DNA of 63,162 bases from positions 1 through 63,162 of the forward strand of contig NZ_LR733607.1 of the NCBI RefSeq assembly GCF_902506265.1, read 5' to 3'. The notes beneath the pieces are model-generated. The model was not told where the DNA came from. It worked only from the letters and a program-made list of their open reading frames with translations, and ran no database searches. Numbering within the stretch: position 1 is the first letter of the stretch; each line of letters opens with the position of its first letter. This stretch comes from Flavobacterium sp. 9AF (lineage in GTDB: Bacteria; Bacteroidota; Bacteroidia; Flavobacteriales; Flavobacteriaceae). Positions 36,401 through 43,864 of the stretch are shown here, in pieces. A program made the translations under genes and the position numbers.

Positions 36401-36541
36401 TATATGGAGTCTACTCATTTAATTGACGATAAAGGTTTTGTAGTTAAAAATATTTTTGATGAATTTGGAAGAAAAATTAAACAAATTGATCAAGATGGAA
36501 ATATCATAAACGAAAGAGCATACAATTTTACTAAAGAATAA
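33449..36541 (+). CDS. RHS/TcB-like toxin shell protein, first half
   Basis: This 1030-residue secreted protein has a Sec signal (MKNYFLFVFFMVVGGMYSQ). Its N-terminal region reads LDGLIIPIEISYNHSGFRV then APGIVGLGWSFHEIGKIAR. This pattern (polymer-like beta structure, then GLGWS and an R) is typical of the SpvB/TcB-like N-terminal part of RHS and insecticidal Tc toxins and of many Bacteroidota RHS gene pairs. The body is Tyr/Asn-rich beta structure. The C-terminus (FDEFGRKIKQIDQDGNIIN) resembles a YD/RHS repeat. No toxin domain is present. It ends 10 nt before the second RHS gene, so the two probably form one two-piece shell. Function is inferred from architecture. Confidence 0.7.
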   Translation: MKNYFLFVFFMVVGGMYSQDESNPFTSNDNQSNKMIENVNLYNIELDGLIIPIEISYNHSGFRVGEAPGIVGLGWSFHEIGKIARKSNHLPDDYQYTITPSSDKGGWFYNDNTYINEIGSNTTNSSTIRNSSDVSPDFYDFTSSFGKNGLFTFDKNINLGNVELTPVFLDGNDNFTLNFNLNNLHYGVNNYQDVVFELNEENGYTYSFIGGPSNANYYRNGGNPTKTKDYYVSKIKSNHNDDEVFLSYLEKNFDNRVLYSSGYKTSTNISPIQTYLDYFYQGESKLVIDEIITPKEKISFEYRDYIFYNNSSGPNDYLPILDAIYIKNLNDEIITSFHLVYEEWIAYNRPLLTKIYKGEKGVYYPYVEDFYDEQGLSYINVIKIKEFEYYDYSELHADLQASNPSFNFKNIDLLGYYNASNNSTLFHGNMNPCSSQSVYTGDRIPNLLGAKQGVLKKSINNLGGIMEYDYQLNADSGKYGGGLKISSIMEKPDVITTYTTTFQYTGFSGFSVDMVNPLNSMMRGSSIKSVTSFPNEELPDQCQECDYVNHYQKSGNFFTTVTSKKFIKNVPNQDGSEIGDLFLITKTTYRPNYKTLVRTPLVEKVEVFEDAEFAYDPNGPTGWSTLKEKKEFIYDFDLQNVNYVATINANRIYTNGVTNCQGDYFSSTPKTTSIINRPIYKIEMPLKEVRSEKYKSYIDEGYSQILTSKQVISYFGENNPNYALNVLRPKEVINYQNDIPVSKKKFKYLVEEFIPGAGLTNLINFSTENKTLLSNESNWLYEDGQWYLNSANFYEYFSDGKIRATTSSIKSATNQTYTETSFNPYYSGGNLSGISLINKIEYEYDLNGKIHVVKDLEKNEFKSFYRDNDYNANLVNSVLIGNLDYDTNFYRNSFENENGIDYLETSNALTGKKVYAGTEYIDFGTFPSEYVVSYWYYQDLDWHITSYVHEGGNVKIAKPVHADFIDEVWIRPKFTKLMGKVNNKYMESTHLIDDKGFVVKNIFDEFGRKIKQIDQDGNIINERAYNFTKE

Positions 36542-36551
36542 TCATAAGAGG

Positions 36552-39500
36552 ATGAAAATAAAATTTTTAATAGTATTAGGATTAGTATGTAATATAGTTT
36601 TTTCTCAATTATCAACCGATAAGAACTATGTTCATGTTAAAACATATAAAAGGGCAGTAAATGAAAATATAGTTTCAACTGATGATAATGATTTTGATGA
36701 AGATATAACATATTTAGATGGTAGTGGTAAACAAAAACAGACAATATTAATCAAAGCAGGTGGTAATAATGAAGATATTATATTTAACAATGAGTATGAT
36801 GCATTAAAAAGAAAGCCAAAGGCATATCTTCCTTATGCAAAAGATAATAATGCTGGAGCATATGAGAGTAATTTTAATGCAGTACAGTCGGCTTTTTACA
36901 ACACAACTAAATATGAGAATACACTTAATCCATATAATGAGAAGGTTTATGATGAAGATGATTTGGGTTTTGTAAGTGAAATTTCAGATCCGGGCAATGA
37001 TTGGGAATTGTCAGAAGGAAGAACAAAAAAGCAAAATTATAAATTATATAACTATCAAGGTGTAGAAGATAGTGTTTATAAATATGCAGTTGATTTAACA
37101 AATCCCAATTCTCCAGTTTTGGTTTATTCAGGAGGAATCTATGATTCCAAAACATTAGTAAAATATATTTATAAGAATGAAAACTGGATTGCATCGGATA
37201 ATAAAGATAATACAACAGAGGTTTATAAAGACAAAAGAGGTAGAGTTATTTTAAAACGATTATTTGAAAATAACATAGCACATGATACTTATTATGTTTA
37301 CGATATTCAAGGAAATGTTGCTTTTATAATTCCGCCGGTGGTTAATCATAATGATTTATTTGATTCAAATGACAATCCTACTCCTAATCAAGTTTCAGTT
37401 TTAGAGAAATTTTGTTTTCAATATAAATACGATTCAAAGAATAGGCAAATAGAGAAAAGGTTACCTAGTAAAGGTTGGGAATATTTAGTTTATGACAAAT
37501 TAAATAGAGCAATTTTATCTCAAGATGCTAATTTAAGAAATGGTTCTAGTAGATGGAATTTTGTGGAGTATGATGCCCTTGGGAGAATAGTTTATGAAGG
37601 AGTTTTAACTGATATAAACAATTATACAAGAGAACAAATCCAAAGCGTTGTGGAAGGTTTAAATACTTATGTTTATTATGATGGCTTAGCACCATTTAAT
37701 TTTTCACATTATTTAGATCAATTTTCTCTAGATGTTAATTCTGTGAATTATTATGATGATTATCTATTTAATCTCGATGGGATTAACGTTTCAGAATCTA
37801 ATTTGTATAATGTTAAAATGAATATGTATACTAAAGGTTTGTTAACAGGTAATAAAGTGAGGATTTTGAATACTAATGAATGGGAAACTAACGTTTATAT
37901 GTACGATGAAAAAGAACGAGCTGTTAAGGTGATTTCAAAAAACCAAACTTTGGAGAGTTTAAATACTGTGGACTTTAAATTAAGTTTTTCTGGAGTTGTT
38001 TTAGAAAAAACATCGACCCATAGTAAAACAAATGTAGTAACAAATTTGGTAACTGTAGATGAATATTCGTATGATAAAAATGAAAGATTAATTAAGCATC
38101 AACAAATAATAAATAACAAACCAAAAGAGCTTATTTCGGCATTAAGATATGATGAATTAGGTAAGTTACAAGAAAAAAAAGTTGGAGGTACAACAAAAAT
38201 TAATATTACGGGTCTTGTCGAAAGTGAAGGTTTAATTACAAAAACTGGTTCTACTAATTCTTGGACAAATGCAACGATTGAGTCTGTAGATAAGATTAAA
38301 GAAGATGGAAAATTAAGCTTTAAGATTCGATCTACAAGCGGTTATCTAAAGATGGGATTATCGTATAGCCCAGCTAGTACTTTACATACACAAATAAATT
38401 ATGCTTTAAGTTTTTCAAATACAGGAATTTTAAGAGTATTAGAAAGTGGAACATTAATGTTTAGTTCGACATATACACTTAATGATTTTTTTGAAATTGA
38501 GACAATTGCTAATCAAGTATATTACAAAAGAAATGGAATTATAATTTATACTTCTACTGTTGCTACAACTGGAGAACTTTATGTAGATTCGCATTTTTAT
38601 ATTAATAATTCCTCATTATCTAATGTGTCAATCGAAAATTACAGTTATGAAAATATTAATCCACTTCAGACTATTGATTTTAATTATAATATAAAAGGTG
38701 AGTTAACAAAAATTAATGATGTTAATAATCTTGGTAATGATTTGTTCGCTTTAGAAATAAAAAGAAACAATCCTACTTCTACTGGTACTCCATTATATAA
38801 TGGAAATGTAAGTCAAGCATATTGGAAAACTGCAAATGATAATCAATTACGTTACTATGATTATAATTATGATAATTTAAATAGAATAAAGAGCGCAAAA
38901 TTTCATAACATAGATGATTCCCTACAAAATGATAGTTTTAGCTTACACACTGTAAACTATGATGAAAATGGGAACATAACTTTTTTACACAGAGCTGGAA
39001 ATAAGATGAACGATCCTAACTTAGAGTGGATGGATTTTATGACATATTCTTATGATGGTAATCAATTGACAAGAGTTTTAGAACAAGGGCATGGATACTT
39101 TGGTCATATTACACAAGTAGAACAAACTGATACAAACCCCCAATATGAGTATGATGCAAATGGAAATTTAACAAAAGATAGAAATAAAGCAATAGCAAAT
39201 ATTAGTTATAACCATTTAGATTTGCCAGAAGTGATTACATTCGAGGGAACAACTACAAAAACAATAACTTATGTATATGATGCTTCTGGAAAAAAGCTTG
39301 AAAAAGTAGTTAATAATAATGGTAGTATAACCATTACAGAATATGGCAATGGATATATTTATAAAAAAGTTAATTCTAACCCCACAACCTTAGAGTATAT
39401 TCAACAGGCAGAAGGTTACATAGCACATAATAATGGTGTTTATAGTTATGTTTATAACCATACAGATCATTTAGGAAACATCCGTATAACTTATTCCGAT

Positions 39501-40589
39501 TCTAATAATGATGGAACAGTAACTACTTCAGAGATAATTGAAGAGAACAATTATTTCCCTTTTGGAATGAAACATCAAGGGTATAACAATGTGTATAATA
39601 TTTTAAATGGAAATTCATTAGCTCAAAACTTTAAATTTGGAAATAAAGAATATGAAGAAAATTTTAGCCTGAACTTATATGATTTTGGAGCGAGAAATTA
39701 TGATGCAGCTACTGGTAGGTGGTTTGGGATTGATGGTTTATCAGAAAAATATAATAGTACATCTACTTATGTTTATGCTTTAAATAATCCTGTTTATTAT
39801 GTTGATTTAGATGGTTTTGAGCCAACACCTTATGAAGCAGCGATAATGGCTTCTCATGTGTATGGAGATAATGTGACGTTAGTGGGAGGTTGGAAGGTTT
39901 CGAACTTGCAAAAAGCGATTCATTACTCATCTGGGTTAGATGGTGCTTTGTATGAAAGAAATATTAATGGATATGTTGAATATGCATATGTATATGCAGG
40001 GACTACTAATATGTCTGATTGGAAAACTAATGGGAATCAGGTTTTTGGAACTTCTTTACAATATGAGCAAGTGTCAAAAAACGTTGAAAAATTAGACAAA
40101 TTTTTTAAAGGAAAAGAATTGACATTCGTAGGACATTCTTTAGGTGGAGGATTGTCAAATTTTTCCTCACTTTTAACAGGAAGATCATCAATAACCTTTA
40201 ATCCTGCATGGATTTCAAAAAAAACTGCCCAAAAATACTTAAATAAAATAGTTCCATTAAAATTAGGTAACTCAGTGAGAAATTTTGTACACGAAAAAGA
40301 TCCATTAAATAAACTTCAAAATACATTGGAAGCTCGTGCAATTGGATTATTACATTATGGGGAAGATTTTAAAATTAAAGCTGGTGATTTTTGGGACTCA
40401 ATAATTAACGGACATTTTATTGGTGAAATGATAGATTCATTGGAGGATAATGGACAAAATGGATATATGGATAAGGATGGAAGTTTGATTTATGATATGA
40501 GAGATGATCCAACTCAACAAGAAGTGGATGATAAACGAAGAGACACTGATGATTATGATCCATGTAACTGCTATAATGGCTGGAATTAA
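36552..40589 (+). CDS. RHS polymorphic toxin with C-terminal lipase-like domain
   Basis: This 1345-residue protein has a Sec signal (LVCNIVFSQ). An N-terminal DUF6443-like block follows (YVHVKTYKR, DITYLDGSGKQKQ, ~20-150), then YD/RHS repeats (~290-550 and ~715-1000), interrupted by a lectin-like beta insert (~550-705). HTDHLGNIR (~970) and the RHS core DFGARNYDAATGRW to VYYVDLDGFEP (1044-1091) follow. The last ~255 residues are a separate domain with a class-3-lipase-like triad: Ser1196 in FVGHSLGGG, Asp1250 in HEKDP and His1268 in LLHYGED. RHS shells enclose such C-terminal toxins. The lipase call is from motifs; substrate is unknown. A lipoprotein ankyrin gene follows 10 nt later as candidate immunity gene. 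Confidence 0.8.
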   Translation: MKIKFLIVLGLVCNIVFSQLSTDKNYVHVKTYKRAVNENIVSTDDNDFDEDITYLDGSGKQKQTILIKAGGNNEDIIFNNEYDALKRKPKAYLPYAKDNNAGAYESNFNAVQSAFYNTTKYENTLNPYNEKVYDEDDLGFVSEISDPGNDWELSEGRTKKQNYKLYNYQGVEDSVYKYAVDLTNPNSPVLVYSGGIYDSKTLVKYIYKNENWIASDNKDNTTEVYKDKRGRVILKRLFENNIAHDTYYVYDIQGNVAFIIPPVVNHNDLFDSNDNPTPNQVSVLEKFCFQYKYDSKNRQIEKRLPSKGWEYLVYDKLNRAILSQDANLRNGSSRWNFVEYDALGRIVYEGVLTDINNYTREQIQSVVEGLNTYVYYDGLAPFNFSHYLDQFSLDVNSVNYYDDYLFNLDGINVSESNLYNVKMNMYTKGLLTGNKVRILNTNEWETNVYMYDEKERAVKVISKNQTLESLNTVDFKLSFSGVVLEKTSTHSKTNVVTNLVTVDEYSYDKNERLIKHQQIINNKPKELISALRYDELGKLQEKKVGGTTKINITGLVESEGLITKTGSTNSWTNATIESVDKIKEDGKLSFKIRSTSGYLKMGLSYSPASTLHTQINYALSFSNTGILRVLESGTLMFSSTYTLNDFFEIETIANQVYYKRNGIIIYTSTVATTGELYVDSHFYINNSSLSNVSIENYSYENINPLQTIDFNYNIKGELTKINDVNNLGNDLFALEIKRNNPTSTGTPLYNGNVSQAYWKTANDNQLRYYDYNYDNLNRIKSAKFHNIDDSLQNDSFSLHTVNYDENGNITFLHRAGNKMNDPNLEWMDFMTYSYDGNQLTRVLEQGHGYFGHITQVEQTDTNPQYEYDANGNLTKDRNKAIANISYNHLDLPEVITFEGTTTKTITYVYDASGKKLEKVVNNNGSITITEYGNGYIYKKVNSNPTTLEYIQQAEGYIAHNNGVYSYVYNHTDHLGNIRITYSDSNNDGTVTTSEIIEENNYFPFGMKHQGYNNVYNILNGNSLAQNFKFGNKEYEENFSLNLYDFGARNYDAATGRWFGIDGLSEKYNSTSTYVYALNNPVYYVDLDGFEPTPYEAAIMASHVYGDNVTLVGGWKVSNLQKAIHYSSGLDGALYERNINGYVEYAYVYAGTTNMSDWKTNGNQVFGTSLQYEQVSKNVEKLDKFFKGKELTFVGHSLGGGLSNFSSLLTGRSSITFNPAWISKKTAQKYLNKIVPLKLGNSVRNFVHEKDPLNKLQNTLEARAIGLLHYGEDFKIKAGDFWDSIINGHFIGEMIDSLEDNGQNGYMDKDGSLIYDMRDDPTQQEVDDKRRDTDDYDPCNCYNGWN

Positions 40590-40599
40590 AATAATATTT

Positions 40600-41412
40600 A
40601 TGAAAAAAATAATTTTATTCATCTTATTAACTACAACTTTAGTACAGTGTCAAGAAGATAATCCTAATCTTGAATATCGGTTTGATAATTTTAAAAACAC
40701 TCCATTGTCAGAATTTGCTGAGGCTGTAAAAAAAAATGACACTTTTTTAATTAGAGAGATAATAGAGAATAAAAAGGTGGATGTTAATTACAATGAGCCT
40801 AATTATGGTTTAAGTTTGTTAGTATTGTCAATAGCTAATGATAAAGCAGAGGCTTTTAAATCATTAATTAGGTATGGTGCTAATGTAAATGCGGTATGTG
40901 GTATAGATTTTAAAACTACTCCGCTTTTAACAGCTATTCTTTTTTCAGAAAACTGCAATACTTTTTATGTAGAGCATTTGCTGAAAAATGGTAGTAATGT
41001 GAACTACGTTCTTAATGATGGACTTTTTTCAGAAGATAAATATGATCAAGAAACTCCTTTGTTTGAAAGTGTAGGTAAACTTTCTGATAAGGGTCTTTTT
41101 TGTGATAAAATTTCACAAATTTTAATTGAAAACGGAGCAAATTTAAATCAAAAAAAATATATTGATCCTTTTAAAGAAAAAAAATCAATAATTGATATTT
41201 GCTTAATTCATAAAAATTTGTTTCTTCTTTATTACCTGTTTAAAGAGGATTTAGTAGAGGTGCCTAAAGAAATTGAGTTAGAAACGATTGATGGAATTGA
41301 AAAGATAAGTTTAATAGAGTATTTAAAAAGTGAGGAATTTGATTTTCCATATTCTCCTGATTTCAAAAATAAGAGAGATGAGCTTGTAAAATTAATTGAG
41401 AAGCATAATTAG
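40600..41412 (+). CDS. Ankyrin-repeat lipoprotein, candidate immunity protein
   Basis: The start MKKIILFILLTTTLVQC gives 270 residues with a lipoprotein-type signal (Cys17, then QEDNPN); the longer frame runs into the RHS gene and is rejected. Ankyrin-like repeats follow: AEAVKKNDTFLIREIIENK, YGLSLLVLSIANDKAEAFKS with LIRYGANVNA, TPLLTAILF with LLKNGSNVNY, and ISQILIENGANLNQ. It starts 10 nt after the RHS-lipase gene. Ankyrin proteins are known immunity partners of some polymorphic toxins, and the lipid anchor would put it in the envelope where an exported lipase could act. Immunity is inferred from position, not shown. A terminator lies at 41538-41562. Confidence 0.75.
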   Translation: MKKIILFILLTTTLVQCQEDNPNLEYRFDNFKNTPLSEFAEAVKKNDTFLIREIIENKKVDVNYNEPNYGLSLLVLSIANDKAEAFKSLIRYGANVNAVCGIDFKTTPLLTAILFSENCNTFYVEHLLKNGSNVNYVLNDGLFSEDKYDQETPLFESVGKLSDKGLFCDKISQILIENGANLNQKKYIDPFKEKKSIIDICLIHKNLFLLYYLFKEDLVEVPKEIELETIDGIEKISLIEYLKSEEFDFPYSPDFKNKRDELVKLIEKHN

Positions 41413-41537
41413 GGTAGTGTTTAAAAGTTATTGAAAGCTATAATTTCTGTTTTAAAAAAGCTAAACTTGATAACTCGGACTTTTAATCCTGATAGCGTGA
41501 AAATTTTTCCGTGTCACAAAGCTGCTAAAAATAAAAT
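41413..41537. other. Gene-free stretch behind the RHS locus
   Basis: I see no gene here. One frame can be read from ctaaacttgataactcgg (from about 41460) for about 28 codons without a start before a stop at the terminator hairpin; it may be a decayed remnant or chance. No repeat structure is clear. Confidence 0.35.
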
Positions 41538-41562
41538 CACTCTTTTATAGAGTGTTTTTTTT
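41538..41562 (+). terminator. Terminator after the ankyrin gene
   Basis: CACTC (41538-41542) and GAGTG (41550-41554) form a short stem with a 7-nt loop, followed by eight T. The stem is short but the T tract is good. It lies about 125 nt past the ankyrin gene stop. Confidence 0.65.
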
Positions 41563-41590
41563 ATATTTTAAAACCTTAAATAGTAGCCAT

Positions 41591-41620
41591 AAAAAAAAGC
41601 TGAACTATGGTTCAGCTTTT
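41591..41620 (-). terminator. Terminator of tRNA-Leu
   Basis: AAAAGCTGAAC (41595-41605) and GTTCAGCTTTT (41610-41620) are perfect 11-bp arms around a 4-nt loop. On the minus strand they run into a tract of eight T, directly after the tRNA 3' end. Confidence 0.85.
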
Positions 41621-41625
41621 TGTTG

Positions 41626-41707
41626 TGCGGGTAAAAGGACTCGAACCTTCACACCTTGCGGCACCAGATCCTAAGTCTGGCGTGTCTACCAATTTCACCA
41701 TACCCGC
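41626..41707 (-). tRNA. tRNA-Leu (anticodon UAG)
   Basis: The minus strand folds into a cloverleaf. The acceptor is GCGGGTA/TACCCGC with discriminator A. The anticodon stem CCAGA/TCTGG encloses loop CTTAGGA with anticodon TAG, a short class-II variable arm (TGCCGCAAGGTGT) follows, and the T loop is GGTTCGAGTCC. The CCA end is not encoded. It decodes CUA and probably other CUN codons. Confidence 0.93.
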
Positions 41708-41811
41708 TAAATTGGTGTGCAAATATAAGTATTTTTAGATATAATCAAAAAACTTTTTTGTTTTTTTTAAATAGAATGTTATTGCTTTTTTATTAAATCG
41801 TTGTAAATGAA

Positions 41812-41835
41812 AAGCCAGCAATATTGTGCTGGCTT
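41812..41835 (-). terminator. Hairpin after accD
   Basis: AAGCCAGCA (41812-41820) and TGCTGGCTT (41827-41835) form a perfect 9-bp stem with a 6-nt loop, 5 nt past the accD stop on the minus strand. The following tract (TCATTTAC) is only weakly T-rich. Confidence 0.65.
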
Positions 41836-41839
41836 CATT

Positions 41840-42694
41840 TTATCGTATTTCTTGATTTAAAATCAAATCAATATATAAGTTGATTTTGTTTTTTAACTCT
41901 TTTCGGTGGGAGATAAAATCTAAAAATCCATGTTCTAATAAAAATTCTGAAGTTTGAAAGCCTTCTGGTAAATCTTTACCTGTTGTGTCTTTTACCACAC
42001 GAGGACCAGCAAAACCAATTAAAGCACCAGGTTCGCCTATGTTGATGTCTCCTAACATCGCATAGGAAGCAGTAGTTCCTCCAGTTGTTGGATCAGTACA
42101 AAGTGAAATGTAAGGTACCTTTGCATCTGCTAATTGTGCTAATTTAGCCGAAGTTTTGGCTAACTGCATTAAGGAATAAGCTGCTTCCATCATTCGGGCA
42201 CCACCCGATTTTGAAATCATTACAAAAGGTACTTTGTTTTTGATTGCATAATCAATCCCTCTAGCGATTTTTTCTCCTACAACTGCTCCCATAGAACCGC
42301 CAATGAAAGCAAAATCCATACAAGAAACTACTAAGTCTTTTCCTTTTGATTTTCCAACTGCCGTACGAACCGCATCTTTTAACTTGGTTTTCTCCATGGC
42401 ATCTTTCAATCGGTCACCATATTTCTTAGTATCTTCAAATTTAAGAGGGTCCTTAGATGTCATTTTAGCATCTAATTCTTTAAATTCATTGTTGTCAAAC
42501 AAGATTTCAAAATACTCTGCACTACCTATTCTTACGTGAAAATCATCTTCAGGACTTACCCATAAGTTTTTTGCTAATTCCTCTGTATCAACAATTTTAC
42601 CTGTAGGTGATTTGTACCACAAACCTTTAGGAACGTCTTTTTTATCTTCAGTTGCTGTTTGAATTCCTTTTTCTTTTCTTTTAAACCAAGCCAT
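41840..42694 (-). CDS. accD: Acetyl-CoA carboxylase carboxyltransferase subunit beta (zinc ribbon lost)
   Basis: This 284-residue subunit of the carboxyltransferase that makes malonyl-CoA for fatty acid synthesis has a clear crotonase-like fold: [18 protein letters not shown] (~121-138), [20 protein letters not shown] and [17 protein letters not shown], then GFAGPRVV. In the N-terminal zinc-ribbon region, where E. coli AccD has four Cys, this protein reads [16 protein letters not shown] and [14 protein letters not shown], so all four Cys are replaced. The overall alignment is otherwise intact, so it should still be active with AccA. It lies 58 nt downstream of fba and ends at a hairpin. Confidence 0.93.
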   Translation of the reverse strand: MAWFKRKEKGIQTATEDKKDVPKGLWYKSPTGKIVDTEELAKNLWVSPEDDFHVRIGSAEYFEILFDNNEFKELDAKMTSKDPLKFEDTKKYGDRLKDAMEKTKLKDAVRTAVGKSKGKDLVVSCMDFAFIGGSMGAVVGEKIARGIDYAIKNKVPFVMISKSGGARMMEAAYSLMQLAKTSAKLAQLADAKVPYISLCTDPTTGGTTASYAMLGDINIGEPGALIGFAGPRVVKDTTGKDLPEGFQTSEFLLEHGFLDFISHRKELKNKINLYIDLILNQEIR

Positions 42695-42752
42695 ATATTA
42701 CAATTATAAATTATAAATTAGGAATTAATAAATTAATTTTAATACCTAGTTA

Positions 42753-43820
42753 TTATAAAGTGTTTACGTTGTTTAGATCAGCAAACGCTTGTTCTAATCT
42801 TTTATTGAAGGTTACTTCACCTTCTCTAATCCATTTTCTTGGATCGTAGTGTTTTTTGTTTGGGCTTTCTGGCCCTTCTGGACTACCAATTTGTGTTCTT
42901 AAATACTCAATATTTTTTGTCATATAATCACGAATTCCTTCTGTGAAAGCAAATTGTAAATCGGTATCAATATTCATTTTAATAACTCCGTAAGAAATGG
43001 CTTCTCTAATTTCTTCTAAAGTAGAACCACTTCCACCATGGAAAACAAAATCTACAGGATTTGCAGCTGTATTGTATTTGTTTTGTACATATTCTTGAGA
43101 GTTCTTTAAAATTTTAGGTGTTAATTTTACATTTCCAGGTTTATAAACACCATGTACATTACCAAATGCAGCTGCAATAGTGAATCTTGGACTCACTTTC
43201 ATTAATTCTTCATAAGCATAAGCTACTTCTTCCGGTTGGGTGTATAATTTTGAACTATCTACATCTGAATTATCTACTCCATCTTCTTCACCACCTGTAA
43301 TTCCTAATTCAATTTCTAAAGTCATATCCATTTTGCTCATGCGCTCTAAATATTTTTTAGAAATTTCAATATTTTCTTCAATTGGTTCCTCTGATAAATC
43401 AATCATGTGAGAACTAAATAATGATTTTCCTTTTTCTTTATAAAATTGTTCAGAAGCATCTAACAAACCATCAATCCAGGGTAATAAATTTTTTGCACAA
43501 TGATCGGTATGTAAAATTACGGTAGCTCCATAAGCTTCCGCTAATTCATGAATATGTTTTGCTCCAGCTACAGCTCCTAAAATAGCTGCTTTTTGATTTT
43601 CATTAGAAAGACTTTTACCTGCATTAAATTGGGCTCCACCATTTGAAAATTGAATGATAACTGGGGCTTTTAATTTTGCTGCGGTTTCTAAAACACCATT
43701 TATTGTGCTAGAACCTGTAACGTTAACTGCTGGTAATGCAAATCCTTTTTCTTTTGCATAGGCAAAAATTTCTTGTACTTGATTTCCAGTTGCTACACCA
43801 GGTTGTATTGAATGACTCAT
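42753..43820 (-). CDS. fbaA: Class II fructose-1,6-bisphosphate aldolase
   Basis: This 355-residue zinc-dependent aldolase of glycolysis and gluconeogenesis is of the E. coli FbaA type by length. Visible sites are FALPAVNVTGSSTINGVLE (~27-45), catalytic Asp106 and zinc ligand His107 in VILHTDHCAKNLLPW, the second zinc-ligand region GGEEDGVDNS (~175-184), VHGVYKPG and FVFHGGSGS (~263-271), and the C-terminal NIDTDLQFAFTEGIRDY. It is cytosolic. On the minus strand, TATTTTTG at 43845-43852 is a -7 box candidate. It is probably co-transcribed with accD. Confidence 0.95.
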   Translation of the reverse strand: MSHSIQPGVATGNQVQEIFAYAKEKGFALPAVNVTGSSTINGVLETAAKLKAPVIIQFSNGGAQFNAGKSLSNENQKAAILGAVAGAKHIHELAEAYGATVILHTDHCAKNLLPWIDGLLDASEQFYKEKGKSLFSSHMIDLSEEPIEENIEISKKYLERMSKMDMTLEIELGITGGEEDGVDNSDVDSSKLYTQPEEVAYAYEELMKVSPRFTIAAAFGNVHGVYKPGNVKLTPKILKNSQEYVQNKYNTAANPVDFVFHGGSGSTLEEIREAISYGVIKMNIDTDLQFAFTEGIRDYMTKNIEYLRTQIGSPEGPESPNKKHYDPRKWIREGEVTFNKRLEQAFADLNNVNTL

Positions 43821-43864
43821 AGTTAGTTTGTTTAATATAATTTACAAAAATAATAATTTAAAAA

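Noticed and set aside
36925..37215. Minus-strand open frame opposite the RHS gene
   Set aside because: The product is His/Tyr/Leu-rich nonsense typical of an antisense shadow of an AT-rich gene.
33449..40589. Possible single RHS gene broken by a frameshift into two
   Set aside because: Each half has its own start codon and Sec signal peptide, and the first ends with a normal stop 10 nt before the second, so two separate genes are more likely.
36552..40589. RHS-lipase as a T6SS effector of the system at 60.3 kb
   Set aside because: The protein has a Sec signal and no visible PAAR, VgrG or Hcp part, and the loci are 20 kb apart. Direct T6SS delivery is not supported.
41460..41553. Start-less open frame of about 28 codons after the ankyrin gene
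   Set aside because: It has no start codon, no recognisable product, and overlaps a terminator hairpin. It may be a remnant but cannot be called a gene.
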